From UBA5109 sp965661005 (lineage in GTDB: Bacteria > Pseudomonadota > Gammaproteobacteria > Pseudomonadales > Pseudohongiellaceae): a DNA stretch of 64,000 bases. A model generated the notes under the pieces. It ran no database searches and was not told the DNA's origin. It worked only from the letters and a program-made list of their open reading frames with translations. Positions within the stretch are counted from its first letter, which is position 1. Each line of letters opens with the position of its first letter. The translations under genes and the position numbers were made by a program. The stretch lies in NCBI GenBank assembly GCA_965661005.1, contig CBFICB010000005.1, positions 145,703 to 209,702 on the forward strand. Reading direction: 5' to 3'. This document shows positions 17,968-26,570 of this stretch, piece by piece.

Positions 17968-18933
17968 ATGAACAGTATGGATCAACAAGTGATTGTTCAA
18001 CTTAGCCTCTGGCTTAAGGCCGGTAAGCAATGTTGGCTATGCACAATTGTCTCAACCTTCGGCTCTTCGCCTCGTCCTATCGGATCCTTACTAGCCTGCA
18101 ATGAAGATGGTCAATACTGTGGATCCCTCTCAGGAGGCTGTGTAGAAGATGATTTAAGGGAAAGTATATTTAAGGGTGAATTAGCTAAAAACAAACCCGA
18201 ACGAATCACTTATGGTGTTGCTGTTGAGGATGTATTAAAACTTGGTTTGCCTTGTGGCGGTCAGCTGGAAGTGATTATTGAGCCTCTGGATAATTCACAG
18301 TCGGCTATTTATGAAGAACTTGCTGAAGCTGTTGCCAGCAGGAGATTGATTAAACGTGTCGTCAATATAAAAACTGGTAAAACCACCCTGCAGCATACCG
18401 ACCAAAGTGGAGCCCTGACGATCACAGGGGATACCATGCAGCATAGTTATGGCCCTTCATTTCAACTATTACTTATTGGCGCAGTTCAAGTCGCCTATTA
18501 TTTGAGTGAAATGGCTCAGGGATTGGATTACGACGTTGCCATTTGTGACCCTCGCCAGGAATTACTTGAGAGCTTTCCTTTAAAAAACGTAGAGTTATCC
18601 AGCATGATGCCGGACGACTGGCTACGTACCAAGAATATAGATCAACAAACGGCAATTGTTGCACTGTGCCATGACCCGAGAATTGATGATATGGCATTAA
18701 TGGAAGCCTTGCAGCTAGATGCCTTCTATATCGGCGCAATGGGTTCGGCACGCACCACGGCTAACCGCAAACAACGTTTACAAGAGCTTGATATTCCATT
18801 AGATGATATTAATAAACTTCATGCCCCTGTTGGCCTGGATATTGGCAGTAAAACACCTCCTGAAATTGCCTTGTCCATACTCGCAGAATTAACCATGTTA
18901 CGTGCAAAATTGCGCAGCCAAAACCGTGTCTGA
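17968..18933 (+). CDS. XdhC/CoxI-family protein
   Basis: A 321-residue protein with the two XdhC parts. The N-terminal CoxI domain contains VSTFGSSPRPIGSLLA and GSLSGGCVEDDLRES. A C-terminal Rossmann-like domain contains IGAMGSARTTANRKQRL. XdhC proteins bind and mature the molybdenum cofactor, sulfurating it for xanthine-dehydrogenase-type enzymes. It overlaps the next gene, a MocA-like cytidylyltransferase, by 32 bp, the usual pairing. No molybdo-hydroxylase subunit gene is in the window. Confidence 0.88.
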   Translation: MNSMDQQVIVQLSLWLKAGKQCWLCTIVSTFGSSPRPIGSLLACNEDGQYCGSLSGGCVEDDLRESIFKGELAKNKPERITYGVAVEDVLKLGLPCGGQLEVIIEPLDNSQSAIYEELAEAVASRRLIKRVVNIKTGKTTLQHTDQSGALTITGDTMQHSYGPSFQLLLIGAVQVAYYLSEMAQGLDYDVAICDPRQELLESFPLKNVELSSMMPDDWLRTKNIDQQTAIVALCHDPRIDDMALMEALQLDAFYIGAMGSARTTANRKQRLQELDIPLDDINKLHAPVGLDIGSKTPPEIALSILAELTMLRAKLRSQNRV

Positions 18934-19510
18934 ATCTGAGACTGACAATATCGGCATTATTATTTTAGCTGCCGGTTACAGTACTCGATTTAAAGCCGAT
19001 AAGCGCCAAGCGCGATTGCAAACTGGTGAGACCCTGTTGGAAGCGACCTTAAACAAAATACCTGACAGCTTTCATCGGCGAGTGTTGGTTTTACACCCAG
19101 GTGATGAAGCATTTGGCTCAAGTTATCAAAGTGATTGGGATTTATGCATTGCCGAGCAAGCCAGCCTGGGTATGGGACATTCTCTGGCTGCTGCAATGAT
19201 ACATACCAATGATTGGGATGCAGCAGTGATTGGTCTGGCGGATATGCCATATGTTCAAACTAGTACTTATCAAAGTATACAAAAAGCACTGCTGGAGCAC
19301 CCTATAGTCAGGCCCAGTTGTCAGGGCAGAATGGGGAACCCGGTAGGCTTTCAGGCAAATTTTTTTAGGGAATTATCTGAATTAAAAGGTGATCAGGGAG
19401 CACGAAACCTGCTGGTGAGCCAGCAAGATAAATTACACCTGCTAGAGTGTTCAGACTGGGGAATAATTCAGGACATTGATACCAGTGAGGCTCTTAAAAA
19501 CAGCGGATAG
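18902..19510 (+). CDS. MocA/MobA-like molybdenum cofactor nucleotidyltransferase
   Basis: A 202-residue nucleotidyltransferase. IIILAAGYSTRFKADKRQA at about 18-36 is the NTP-binding P-loop (LAAGxSxRxxxxK). GLADMPYVQTSTYQSI near residue 116 carries the metal-binding Asp of MobA-like enzymes, and GNPVGFQANFF matches the substrate loop. It probably adds CMP to molybdopterin for the hydroxylase class of molybdoenzymes, consistent with its overlap with xdhC. The P-loop lacks the common RMG, reading RFK. Confidence 0.83.
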   Translation: MQNCAAKTVSESETDNIGIIILAAGYSTRFKADKRQARLQTGETLLEATLNKIPDSFHRRVLVLHPGDEAFGSSYQSDWDLCIAEQASLGMGHSLAAAMIHTNDWDAAVIGLADMPYVQTSTYQSIQKALLEHPIVRPSCQGRMGNPVGFQANFFRELSELKGDQGARNLLVSQQDKLHLLECSDWGIIQDIDTSEALKNSG

Positions 19511-19526
19511 ACTGTGCAGCTTATGA

Positions 19527-19754
19527 CTAACGGGAGTTTTTTCCTCGGCCCTGGCAAAATTCACAAGCATGTTTTTTCAAATTAATGCCGGTACCCGAGC
19601 AGTTTTGGCAGTCACTGACATAGTTCTGCTTAAGTATATCAATCAAATCCTGTAATGCTTCAGATGACCCCTGCTGCTTAGCTAGGCCCTTAGCTAGGCC
19701 CGCTGTTGAAGCCGGTGAAGCCTGCTTATTAACATTCTGCGAATAATCCATCAC
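19527..19754 (-). CDS. Small protein with DnaJ-like CxxCxGxG zinc motifs
   Basis: A 75-residue protein whose C-terminal third has two CxxC pairs, CQNCSGTG and CEFCQGRG, 19 residues apart. These match one zinc-binding module of the DnaJ cysteine-rich domain, without the J domain. The N-terminal half is Ser/Ala/Gln-rich and probably disordered. It is convergent with the MocA-like gene. The family is not recognised. A role as a small zinc-binding chaperone accessory or redox protein is speculation. Confidence 0.6.
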   Translation of the reverse strand: MMDYSQNVNKQASPASTAGLAKGLAKQQGSSEALQDLIDILKQNYVSDCQNCSGTGINLKKHACEFCQGRGKNSR

Positions 19755-19841
19755 GATGCTTTATACCTACTGCTAGTTTTCTTCAATGTAGAGGAATTCT
19801 AATAATATAAAGGCTTTGAAAACGTTAAGAAGCTCACAAAA

Positions 19842-19875
19842 AAACCCGCTAGTGGGTAGTTAGCGGGTTTTTTCG
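19842..19875 (-). terminator. Rho-independent terminator
   Basis: A stem AAACCCGCTA / TAGCGGGTTT with a nine-base loop is bordered by A- and T-runs. It lies about 100 bp after the stop of the leftward ferredoxin gene, the most likely transcript it ends. It can also work on the other strand. Confidence 0.88.
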
Positions 19876-19969
19876 ATATTTCTACAAGTAAGGGGGCGTA
19901 CCAATAATTTCTGGGCACAATTAGTTGGAACTTACAAAACAATAAAAGTTCACTTTTTTATAAATATTT

Positions 19970-20290
19970 TTAAAATTGAGATTCTGGGAGCTTAATAACC
20001 AGTCCGTCCAGCTCATCTGTGACATTAATCTGGCAGCTTAAGCGGCTGTTATCTTGGGGTTCAAGTACGCATTCCAGCATATCTTTTTCCATTTCACTGG
20101 CGGCTGGCACTTTATCCAACCAAGCTTCATCAATATAACAATGACAGGTTGCACAACTGCATGAGCCTCCGCATTCAGCAATGATGCCATCAAGCATATT
20201 ATCGACGGCACCCTGCATGACAGAATTTCCAGCCGGCACATCTATTTCAGTAGTGGTTCCGTCATGACTGACATAGGTAACTAAAGGCAT
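19970..20290 (-). CDS. [2Fe-2S] ferredoxin, adrenodoxin/putidaredoxin type
   Basis: A 106-residue ferredoxin. The cluster ligands fit C40-x5-C46-x2-C49 and C86, the vertebrate-type pattern (CGGSCSCATCHCYIDEAW then LSCQI). Two further cysteines (C44, C51) sit in the same loop. Such ferredoxins pass electrons from a FAD reductase to cytochrome P450s or other oxygenases. The FAD reductase at 21160-22398 on the same strand is a plausible partner, but no oxygenase is nearby. Confidence 0.92.
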   Translation of the reverse strand: MPLVTYVSHDGTTTEIDVPAGNSVMQGAVDNMLDGIIAECGGSCSCATCHCYIDEAWLDKVPAASEMEKDMLECVLEPQDNSRLSCQINVTDELDGLVIKLPESQF

Positions 20291-20506
20291 CGTAGACTCC
20301 GTATTGAACTGTTATGTAAGAAATAATAGCAGCGCATTATACCGCTTTAATTTCTCAGATAAAGTACCAAAGCCATGTAACAAAAGATTATAAATTGCAT
20401 CTTTCTGAATTATTTTTTATTGTTGATAAATGATGGGCTGACTTAGCGTTTAAGTTGCACTCTTATATTGAAAAAAGATAACAATAATAAAATCAGGCTG
20501 TAGGGT

Positions 20507-21163
20507 ATGAAACCTAAGATCCAGCGAAATCAAATAATGATCTACTGCTTAGCTGCAGCAGTTCCATTGTTATTCATGGCCGTTATCTTTAACTTTTCTC
20601 TCGTTTTTAATGGTCGATACATATTTTGGACAAGCCAGGAAATTCTTGGCTACATTATCCAAGCAGAGTTTCTTGCTATGGCTAGTGGAGTACTTGTTGT
20701 GTTACCCCTGCTTGTTAAGACAAATAATACCGTCATGCGGGTTTTTCGCGTCTTATTATTCTCAATTGTCGTTGTGATTTTTGCCTGGCTATCCTATGAC
20801 ATAGATGGCTTAGCCGTAATGATTTTTTATAGTTTATTGGTGTTCATCACCTTTGGTGGTGGCACTTTGTTTATTTTTGATACCTTTTCTGCCCAAACCA
20901 GAGCGTTCCTGACACTCTTGCGCTGGTCTCTTGGTATTTTTATTTATGTCAGCTTACAGCTTTCTTTTGACCTGGACAGCGATATTGCGGCCTGGAAAGG
21001 GACCAGTGAAGTGGTCCCCTTTGGTGCAGCTTTCTTCTATCTGCTTTTTCTTGTTGAGTTAATTTTTTATCCTTTCTTGACCTATTACCTCGAAAAGAAA
21101 AATACCGAAGAGAGATTTATTTCAGAGAAAATAGCCCAGGTACAGAAACTACAAGCGGTTTAA
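20507..21163 (+). CDS. Multi-pass membrane protein of unknown function
   Basis: A 218-residue protein with about six hydrophobic helices, a basic N-terminus and a charged cytosolic C-terminal helix (EKKNTEERFISEKIAQVQK). No family is recognised and there are no conserved catalytic motifs. It is transcribed against its neighbours and overlaps the stop of the FAD reductase by 4 bp, separating that gene from the ferredoxin. Length and codon use look like a real gene. Confidence 0.72.
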   Translation: MKPKIQRNQIMIYCLAAAVPLLFMAVIFNFSLVFNGRYIFWTSQEILGYIIQAEFLAMASGVLVVLPLLVKTNNTVMRVFRVLLFSIVVVIFAWLSYDIDGLAVMIFYSLLVFITFGGGTLFIFDTFSAQTRAFLTLLRWSLGIFIYVSLQLSFDLDSDIAAWKGTSEVVPFGAAFFYLLFLVELIFYPFLTYYLEKKNTEERFISEKIAQVQKLQAV

Positions 21164-22398
21164 TCCTGTAATATGAGATCTTTCATTGGCACCGAAATAT
21201 CAGTTAAGTTGTCAATATCCAATCTTAAGGATTGTGCCAATGCTCTCTTACCAAACATAAATTCTTGCGGACTATTAACCGCATCCACAGCAATTAACTT
21301 ATCTGCCTTGAAATAAAAAACCGCCATCTTTCTACCTGCTGCCAGGTCACCTCGAATGATCAAATTATCATAAGCTTCCGATAAGCCCGCTATCTGTAGT
21401 TTCAAATCATACTGATCAGACCAGAACCATGGTATTTGATCATACTCTTGAGGATTTCCACAGATTGTTTTAGCGGCAACCTTGGCTTGTTCCACAGCAT
21501 TTTGAATCGACTCCAAGCGTAACCAGCGCTGATAATGTTTATTAAAATGATAACTGCAATCGCCCGCCGCCAAAATATTGGGATCACTGGTTTCTGCAAA
21601 ATTATTAACCACAATACCATTATTAATCTCGAGCCCCGCTTCCTCAGCCAGTTCAGAATTAGTAATTATGCCAATCCCTATAATCAACAGATCAGCTGCA
21701 AAACGTCTTCCGTCGCTACAAACAACTTCTTTAACTTTTTCAGCATTCTCGTCAGCTGTTAACTCGCTGATCTCTATGCTGGTAAATAATTGAACGCCCT
21801 CTTCCGTATGGATTCTTGAAAAAAACTGAGAAATTTCAGGTGCTGCAACACGATTTAGAATACGCGGATCTCGCTCCAGCAAAGTGACATGCATGCCTGT
21901 GGAAACCAGCATCGCTGCAGTCTCTAGGCCGATATAACCGCCTCCAACAATAACGGCTCTATGTCCGCTTTGTATATAAGGCCTGATGCTCTCGGCATCA
22001 TGTATACTGCGTAAATAAAAAACATTTTCAAGTTCAGCCCCTGGCATATCCATTGTTCTTGGTCGTGCGCCTGTTGTTAAGACCAACTTGTCATAAGCCA
22101 GGGTTTCATCATTATTTAATGTAAGCGTTTTACTGTCTCGATCAATTTTTTCAACGCGGCATTCCAGCTTCATTTCAATATCGGCTTTTGAATACGCTTC
22201 AGCGTGGCGTATAAGCAAATCATCGATACTCTTCTCACCGGCCAAAAATGTTTTTGATAAGGGTGGACGATTGTAAGGAAGATAGGCTTCATCTCCCACG
22301 ACTGTGATACTGCCTGTCCAACCTTCTTTTCGCAGACTGATGCAAAGTTCACCAGCGGCATGACTGGCACCTACAATAATGCAACGTTGATTATCCAA
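21160..22398 (-). CDS. FAD-dependent ferredoxin reductase-like oxidoreductase
   Basis: A 412-residue flavoprotein of the putidaredoxin/rubredoxin reductase group. An N-terminal FAD Rossmann motif (IIVGASHAAGEL) is followed by PYNRPPLSK, an NAD-binding GGGYIGLETAA at about 151-161 and a second FAD motif ILAAGDCS. A C-terminal reductase domain includes IPWFWSDQYDLKLQIAG, typical of the family. It probably reduces the nearby [2Fe-2S] ferredoxin with NAD(P)H. It starts 12 bp downstream of the thioredoxin-like lipoprotein gene's stop, on the same strand. Confidence 0.9.
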   Translation of the reverse strand: MDNQRCIIVGASHAAGELCISLRKEGWTGSITVVGDEAYLPYNRPPLSKTFLAGEKSIDDLLIRHAEAYSKADIEMKLECRVEKIDRDSKTLTLNNDETLAYDKLVLTTGARPRTMDMPGAELENVFYLRSIHDAESIRPYIQSGHRAVIVGGGYIGLETAAMLVSTGMHVTLLERDPRILNRVAAPEISQFFSRIHTEEGVQLFTSIEISELTADENAEKVKEVVCSDGRRFAADLLIIGIGIITNSELAEEAGLEINNGIVVNNFAETSDPNILAAGDCSYHFNKHYQRWLRLESIQNAVEQAKVAAKTICGNPQEYDQIPWFWSDQYDLKLQIAGLSEAYDNLIIRGDLAAGRKMAVFYFKADKLIAVDAVNSPQEFMFGKRALAQSLRLDIDNLTDISVPMKDLILQD

Positions 22399-22410
22399 AC
22401 ATTTCCCCTT

Positions 22411-22935
22411 CTATAAAGCTCTTAATTCTGACAATAGTTCAGGGCTGTCCCATTCATAGGCCCCTAACCAACTATTAATTTCCTGACCTGATTCATCATA
22501 AAGTATAGTACTGGGCACCGCCTGAATCCCATGTGTTGCAAAAAATGTGTTCAGCTTGATGAAATTGCCACTAAATTCATTCTCAGCAATAAAGGTCGTG
22601 ATGGTTTCCAAAGACTCGTCAGAAGCCAGCAAAAAGATGTAACCTTCAGGCCCCAGAATTTCTGCAGCTCTAGCTAATGCTGGTATTTCCTGAATACAGG
22701 GAGCACACCAGGTTGCCCAGTAATTCACGACTACCTTGCGTCCGATAAACTCAGACAGCTCTATAGGCATGCCATTTAAATCCTGAAAAGTGGCAGAATC
22801 GCCTGCTGCCTCGAATTGCGCGTCGGCAATAGTAATATTGCCGGCTTGTATAGGCTGCTCTTCCACTTCTGAGCAGGACAAGAGCATACAAAGCGGCGCT
22901 ATAACAACGAGTATATTTCTTAATGATTGATGCAT
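22411..22935 (-). CDS. TlpA/ResA-like thioredoxin-fold lipoprotein
   Basis: A 174-residue lipoprotein with signal peptide and lipobox LLSC (C21). The thioredoxin fold has the active site WCAPC (C77, C80) in NYWATWCAPCIQEIP and the cis-Pro loop AVPSTILYD. It is expected to reduce periplasmic disulfides, for example in cytochrome c biogenesis. The next gene downstream is the FAD oxidoreductase. The ATG at 22935 gives a proper signal sequence. Confidence 0.9.
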   Translation of the reverse strand: MHQSLRNILVVIAPLCMLLSCSEVEEQPIQAGNITIADAQFEAAGDSATFQDLNGMPIELSEFIGRKVVVNYWATWCAPCIQEIPALARAAEILGPEGYIFLLASDESLETITTFIAENEFSGNFIKLNTFFATHGIQAVPSTILYDESGQEINSWLGAYEWDSPELLSELRAL

Positions 22936-23016
22936 ATTAATAGTTCAATTGATTGTGAAAATCTAATCATAGCAAAAAGTTTGTTCACGGTTTGAATAAA
23001 CAGTTAGAATTCATCC

Positions 23017-23916
23017 ATGCCATTACCACGTGCTTATTTAATCGACTCCAGTATTTATATTTTTCGTGCCTGGCATGTTTATGACGATTCAATAACAGAT
23101 AGTCAAGGTAAACCAAGTAATGCAATATTCGGTTTTGGCGATTTTTTATTTCAGCTGCTAAAACAAAAACAACCCAAGTATATTGCCTGCGCTTTTGATG
23201 CTAGCCAGACAGAATCCTACCGTCGCGAACTATACCCGGAATACAAGGCCAATCGCCCGCCAGCTCCAGCAGAACTTAAGTATCAATTTGCTCAGTGTCG
23301 TCAATTTTGCCAGGCTGTTGGCATTCCTGAATTTGACAGTAATCGCTATGAAGCTGATGACATTATTGGTTCTTTAGCCTCTTATTTCAGAGAACAGGGC
23401 TTTGCTATTACCGTCGTTAGCGCGGATAAAGATCTGACCCAGCTTATTGTCGGTGATGAAGATGCCTGGTGGGATTTTGCCCGTGGGACCGTATTAAACC
23501 GCCGCGGCATAGAAAAACAGTTTGGTGTCGGCCCGGAACAAATACCTGACCTGCTCGCCCTATCGGGCGATAAGGTCGACAATATTCCGGGCATTCCGGG
23601 TGTTGGCTATACCACTGCGTCCAAGATTCTTAAAAAATATCCCACTATCGACAAGATTTTAGAAAATATTGAATCTATTTCCGAAATGAAATTTCGAGGC
23701 GCCTCAAGAATTCAGGCGCTTCTACATGCCCATAAAGCCATGCTGCCCTTAAATAAACTATTAACAACCATAGTATGTGATATGCATTTACAAGATCACC
23801 TTGAAGCCTTGCTTGAAAATTTAAGCTGGCAGGGTGTGGACCATGATGCTTTTTCAGACTTATCAGACCAGCTCGGTTTAAGCACGGCTCTTTCCCAGCG
23901 TTGGCTAAACCTTTGA
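23017..23916 (+). CDS. 5'-3' exonuclease (Pol I N-domain/Xni-like)
   Basis: A 299-residue flap/5' nuclease. Conserved metal-binding acids are visible in LIDSSIYIFRAWH, AFDASQTESYRRELYPEYKANR, YEADDIIGSLA and VSADKDLTQLI. The helix-hairpin-helix LSGDKVDNIPGIPGVGYTTA follows. It is a stand-alone protein without a polymerase domain, slightly longer than E. coli Xni (about 250). It probably acts in flap removal or repair. It is divergent from the thioredoxin-like gene with an 81-bp gap. Confidence 0.9.
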   Translation: MPLPRAYLIDSSIYIFRAWHVYDDSITDSQGKPSNAIFGFGDFLFQLLKQKQPKYIACAFDASQTESYRRELYPEYKANRPPAPAELKYQFAQCRQFCQAVGIPEFDSNRYEADDIIGSLASYFREQGFAITVVSADKDLTQLIVGDEDAWWDFARGTVLNRRGIEKQFGVGPEQIPDLLALSGDKVDNIPGIPGVGYTTASKILKKYPTIDKILENIESISEMKFRGASRIQALLHAHKAMLPLNKLLTTIVCDMHLQDHLEALLENLSWQGVDHDAFSDLSDQLGLSTALSQRWLNL

Positions 23917-24083
23917 GCTAATTGTATCCACCTCATCGGAAGTCTCTTCCTGATAAATATGCATCATTTTTTTATGCAATGACGATATGATCAAGTCTAA
24001 ATAAAATTCTGTAATGCGCTTATATCGCCAAGCAAACAGAACAGGAAATGACTTCGGGGAAAAGAAGATAAACGTTTTACCCC

Positions 24084-25706
24084 TTAATGCCCTAGTTTCC
24101 AACCGGAAGTAATTGGATAGCGCCTGTCGCGCCCAAACCCACGCTCACTAATCCTAACTCCAATTGGCGCCTGCCTGCGCTTGTGTTCATTGCGATCGAC
24201 CAGACGAATGACCTTTTCAACCGTATCTTTGGCAAAACCTTCTTTGATAATGGCTTCGGCACTCATGTCGCGTTCGATATAATGCTCAAGAATCTGATCG
24301 AGTATTTCGTAGGGGGGTAGATTATCTTCATCTACCTGATCCGCTGCCAACTCCGCTGAAGGGGCTCGTTCAATCACCCGCGCAGGAATCACTTCACCTA
24401 AGGTATTGCGATAACGTGCTAGTTCATAGACCAGCATTTTCGGTACATCCTTGATGACATCAAAACCACCTGCCATATCGCCATAAAGAGTGGAATAACC
24501 CACCGCCAGCTCACTTTTATTGCTCGTGGTTAAGACCAGTAAATTCTTTTTATTGGAGATTGCCATTAACAGCACACCCCGGCTTCTGGCTTGAATATTC
24601 TGTTCAGTGAGGTCGACAGGCATGCCAGCAAACTCAGTTTCCAGAGTCTGCATAAAACTCTCGTAGATATCGGCAATTGGCAGAATCTGATAATTGATGC
24701 CTAAAATTCTGGCTTCTTTTTCAGCATCTTCCAAGCTCATTTCTGAGGTATAGGCAAAAGGCATCATCACTGCGTTCACCCTTTCTGCCCCTAAGGCATC
24801 AACGGCTATTGCCAATGTTAAGGCCGAATCAATTCCTCCGGAAAGGCCCAAGACAATACCTGGAAAGCCGTTTTTATTCACATAATCTTTTAAACCTAAA
24901 ACCAGTGCTTGATAGACCGAAGCTCGACTATCCAGAACCGGAGCAATGAAGGTTTTATGTAAAACCAACTTGCCGTCAGCAGCAAGCTCGCAATCGATTG
25001 GCAACATAGCTTCTTCATATAAAGGCGCCATCGCACATAAATTGCCTGAGCCATCCAGTGCCATAGAGGCTCCATCAAAGACCAGTTCGTCTTGTGCGCC
25101 GACTTGATTAACGTAAATAACAGGCATGGCGGTCTCTGTAATGCGTTGTTTAACGACTTCCTGCCGTGCTCGCACTTTGTTGATGTGAAAAGGTGAGCCG
25201 TTGATGTTTACCATCAGCTTTGCTCCCGCCTCAGCAGCTTGCCGCATCGGGCCTGCTTCCCAGATATCTTCACATATAGTAAAGGTAACTGGAATGCCAT
25301 CTATATCAAGCAGGCATGTTTCATGTCCTGCTTCAAAATAACGCTTCTCATCAAACACCTGATAGTTCGGCAAGCATTGCTTGCGGTAGGTGGTCAGCAC
25401 TGTACCTTCATAAATGACAGCCAGCATATTGTAGAGTTTGCCCTCTACACGACCCGGGTAGCCCACCACCAAGTAAGCAGGAATCATGGCTTCTTGAATG
25501 GCTTTGAGAGCATTTTCGATACGTTGATCTAGGCTGGGACGCAGCAATAAATCTTCTGGAGGATAAGCCGTCAGCACCAGCTCCGGGAATATAATAAGCT
25601 CTGCTGCGTGCTCTTCAATTCCTTGCTTGGCAGCGGCAATCAAGTTTTCGGTATTAGCAGGAATATCTCCTACCAGCGGGTTCATTTGAACCATTAAAAT
25701 ACGCAT
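24084..25706 (-). CDS. nadE: Glutamine-dependent NAD+ synthetase
   Basis: A 540-residue two-domain enzyme. The N-terminal nitrilase-like glutaminase has catalytic Glu in IIFPELVLTAYPPEDLL, Lys in YRKQCLPNY and Cys in FTICEDIWE. The C-terminal ATP-pyrophosphatase synthetase contains LGLSGGIDSALTLA. It converts deamido-NAD to NAD using Gln. The long form lets it use Gln rather than only ammonia. It sits upstream of, and divergent from, the PP0621 gene. Confidence 0.96.
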   Translation of the reverse strand: MRILMVQMNPLVGDIPANTENLIAAAKQGIEEHAAELIIFPELVLTAYPPEDLLLRPSLDQRIENALKAIQEAMIPAYLVVGYPGRVEGKLYNMLAVIYEGTVLTTYRKQCLPNYQVFDEKRYFEAGHETCLLDIDGIPVTFTICEDIWEAGPMRQAAEAGAKLMVNINGSPFHINKVRARQEVVKQRITETAMPVIYVNQVGAQDELVFDGASMALDGSGNLCAMAPLYEEAMLPIDCELAADGKLVLHKTFIAPVLDSRASVYQALVLGLKDYVNKNGFPGIVLGLSGGIDSALTLAIAVDALGAERVNAVMMPFAYTSEMSLEDAEKEARILGINYQILPIADIYESFMQTLETEFAGMPVDLTEQNIQARSRGVLLMAISNKKNLLVLTTSNKSELAVGYSTLYGDMAGGFDVIKDVPKMLVYELARYRNTLGEVIPARVIERAPSAELAADQVDEDNLPPYEILDQILEHYIERDMSAEAIIKEGFAKDTVEKVIRLVDRNEHKRRQAPIGVRISERGFGRDRRYPITSGWKLGH

Positions 25707-25835
25707 TTTCAGTATGTTTCCAGTGAGCTGACGTCTATAGATATTGTTACGCAGGTAGGGTATTGTCTGTTATTCTTGAGCGTTAAGTAAAGCAGCATAA
25801 AGTGCTGGACAACTAATTTTCGGACCGAGTGGTAT

Positions 25836-26111
25836 ATGGGATTATTCAGACTCCTAACTTTTATTCTTGTTGTTATTGTGGCTTGGCGCATGATAAAAAA
25901 TTATCGAGCAGCTGTGGCAAAGAGAGATAGCAATATAGAAAAAGCTAAAATATCTGTCCGCGAAAAAATGGTTAAATGCGAAATGTGTGATATCCATCTT
26001 CCTAAGGAAGACGCTATTGCCGGTGGTAAAAGCGTTAGTGATAATGGTGACCATGAATATTGGTTTTGCTCGCCTGAACATAAAGAAACCTTCAATCGCC
26101 AGGGTTCTTAA
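25836..26111 (+). CDS. PP0621 family protein
   Basis: A 91-residue protein with an N-terminal membrane helix (LFRLLTFILVVIVAWRMI), a basic linker and a C-terminal zinc-like domain. That domain contains VKCEMCDIHLPKEDAI and WFCSPEHKETF, giving C-x2-C and C-x3-H ligands. This matches the PP0621 family of Pseudomonas and relatives, whose function is unknown. In relatives it lies next to pilS. Here a pilS fragment starts 6 bp after its stop. Confidence 0.85.
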   Translation: MGLFRLLTFILVVIVAWRMIKNYRAAVAKRDSNIEKAKISVREKMVKCEMCDIHLPKEDAIAGGKSVSDNGDHEYWFCSPEHKETFNRQGS

Positions 26112-26117
26112 ACTCCC

Positions 26118-26276
26118 ATGCTAACGACACGTGCAGTCAGTATTGATGACGACCGCCGTCTACAAAACAACCAGATTTTCAATATCTATGGCCTCTATAG
26201 GCTCCTGTTATCATTAATTCTACTCATCTCCTATGTGCTATATCCCAGGTTGCCATCTGATTACTGGTACAGGTAG
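26118..26276 (+). pseudogene. pilS: pilS 5' fragment (sensor kinase remnant)
   Basis: An ATG 6 bp after the PP0621 stop opens a 52-codon frame. Its residues 20-40, IFNIYGLYRLLLSLILLIS, match the first membrane helix region of the pilus sensor kinase PilS. The frame ends in TAG at 26274, after about 12 residues with no PilS likeness. All later helices, the PAS region and the kinase core are missing. The fragment meets the broken end of pilV on the other strand. The position after PP0621 is where pilS is expected. Confidence 0.7.
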
Positions 26277-26570
26277 CGACTGCACAATCAAAGGCCGGAG
26301 TCGGTGTTACTTCGTGAAGCCAATCGCATATGTATTGTTGCCTCGATTAGCCCGAATTCTTTCCACCATATCGTTGATCAGAAACTGAGCTTGAGAGTCG
26401 GTAAAAGCTGCCTGATTAAACTGCAAGGCTTCGTTTTGCAATGCCGTCATGCCAAGTAAGCCAGCAGCAAGAATACTAAGGGAAATCAGGACTTCGATAA
26501 GCGAGAAACCCCTGCAAACAGAAGCCCTTTTGCTTGTGTTCTTTATGTCAATTAAGTTGTTAGTATTCAT
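26224..26570 (-). pseudogene. pilV: pilV remnant, frameshifted and 3'-truncated
   Basis: The intact frame from ATG 26570 begins with a prepilin leader, GFSLIEVLISLSILAAGLLG. It continues through QAQFLINDMVERIRANRG, like PilV minor pilins, but stops at 26307 after 87 codons. In another frame, from about 26316 to 26224, the same strand encodes TPTPAFDCAVATC and then TSNQMATWDIAH, typical downstream PilV sequence. One base therefore appears to be missing near 26317. Homology ends near 26236, where pilS sequence begins on the opposite strand. The C-terminal third is gone. Confidence 0.75.

Noticed and set aside
23905..24102. Leftward 65-codon frame after nadE
   Set aside because: It needs a TTG start inside nadE, overlaps the end of the exonuclease gene and has no known relatives that I recognise. 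It could be real but is not supported.
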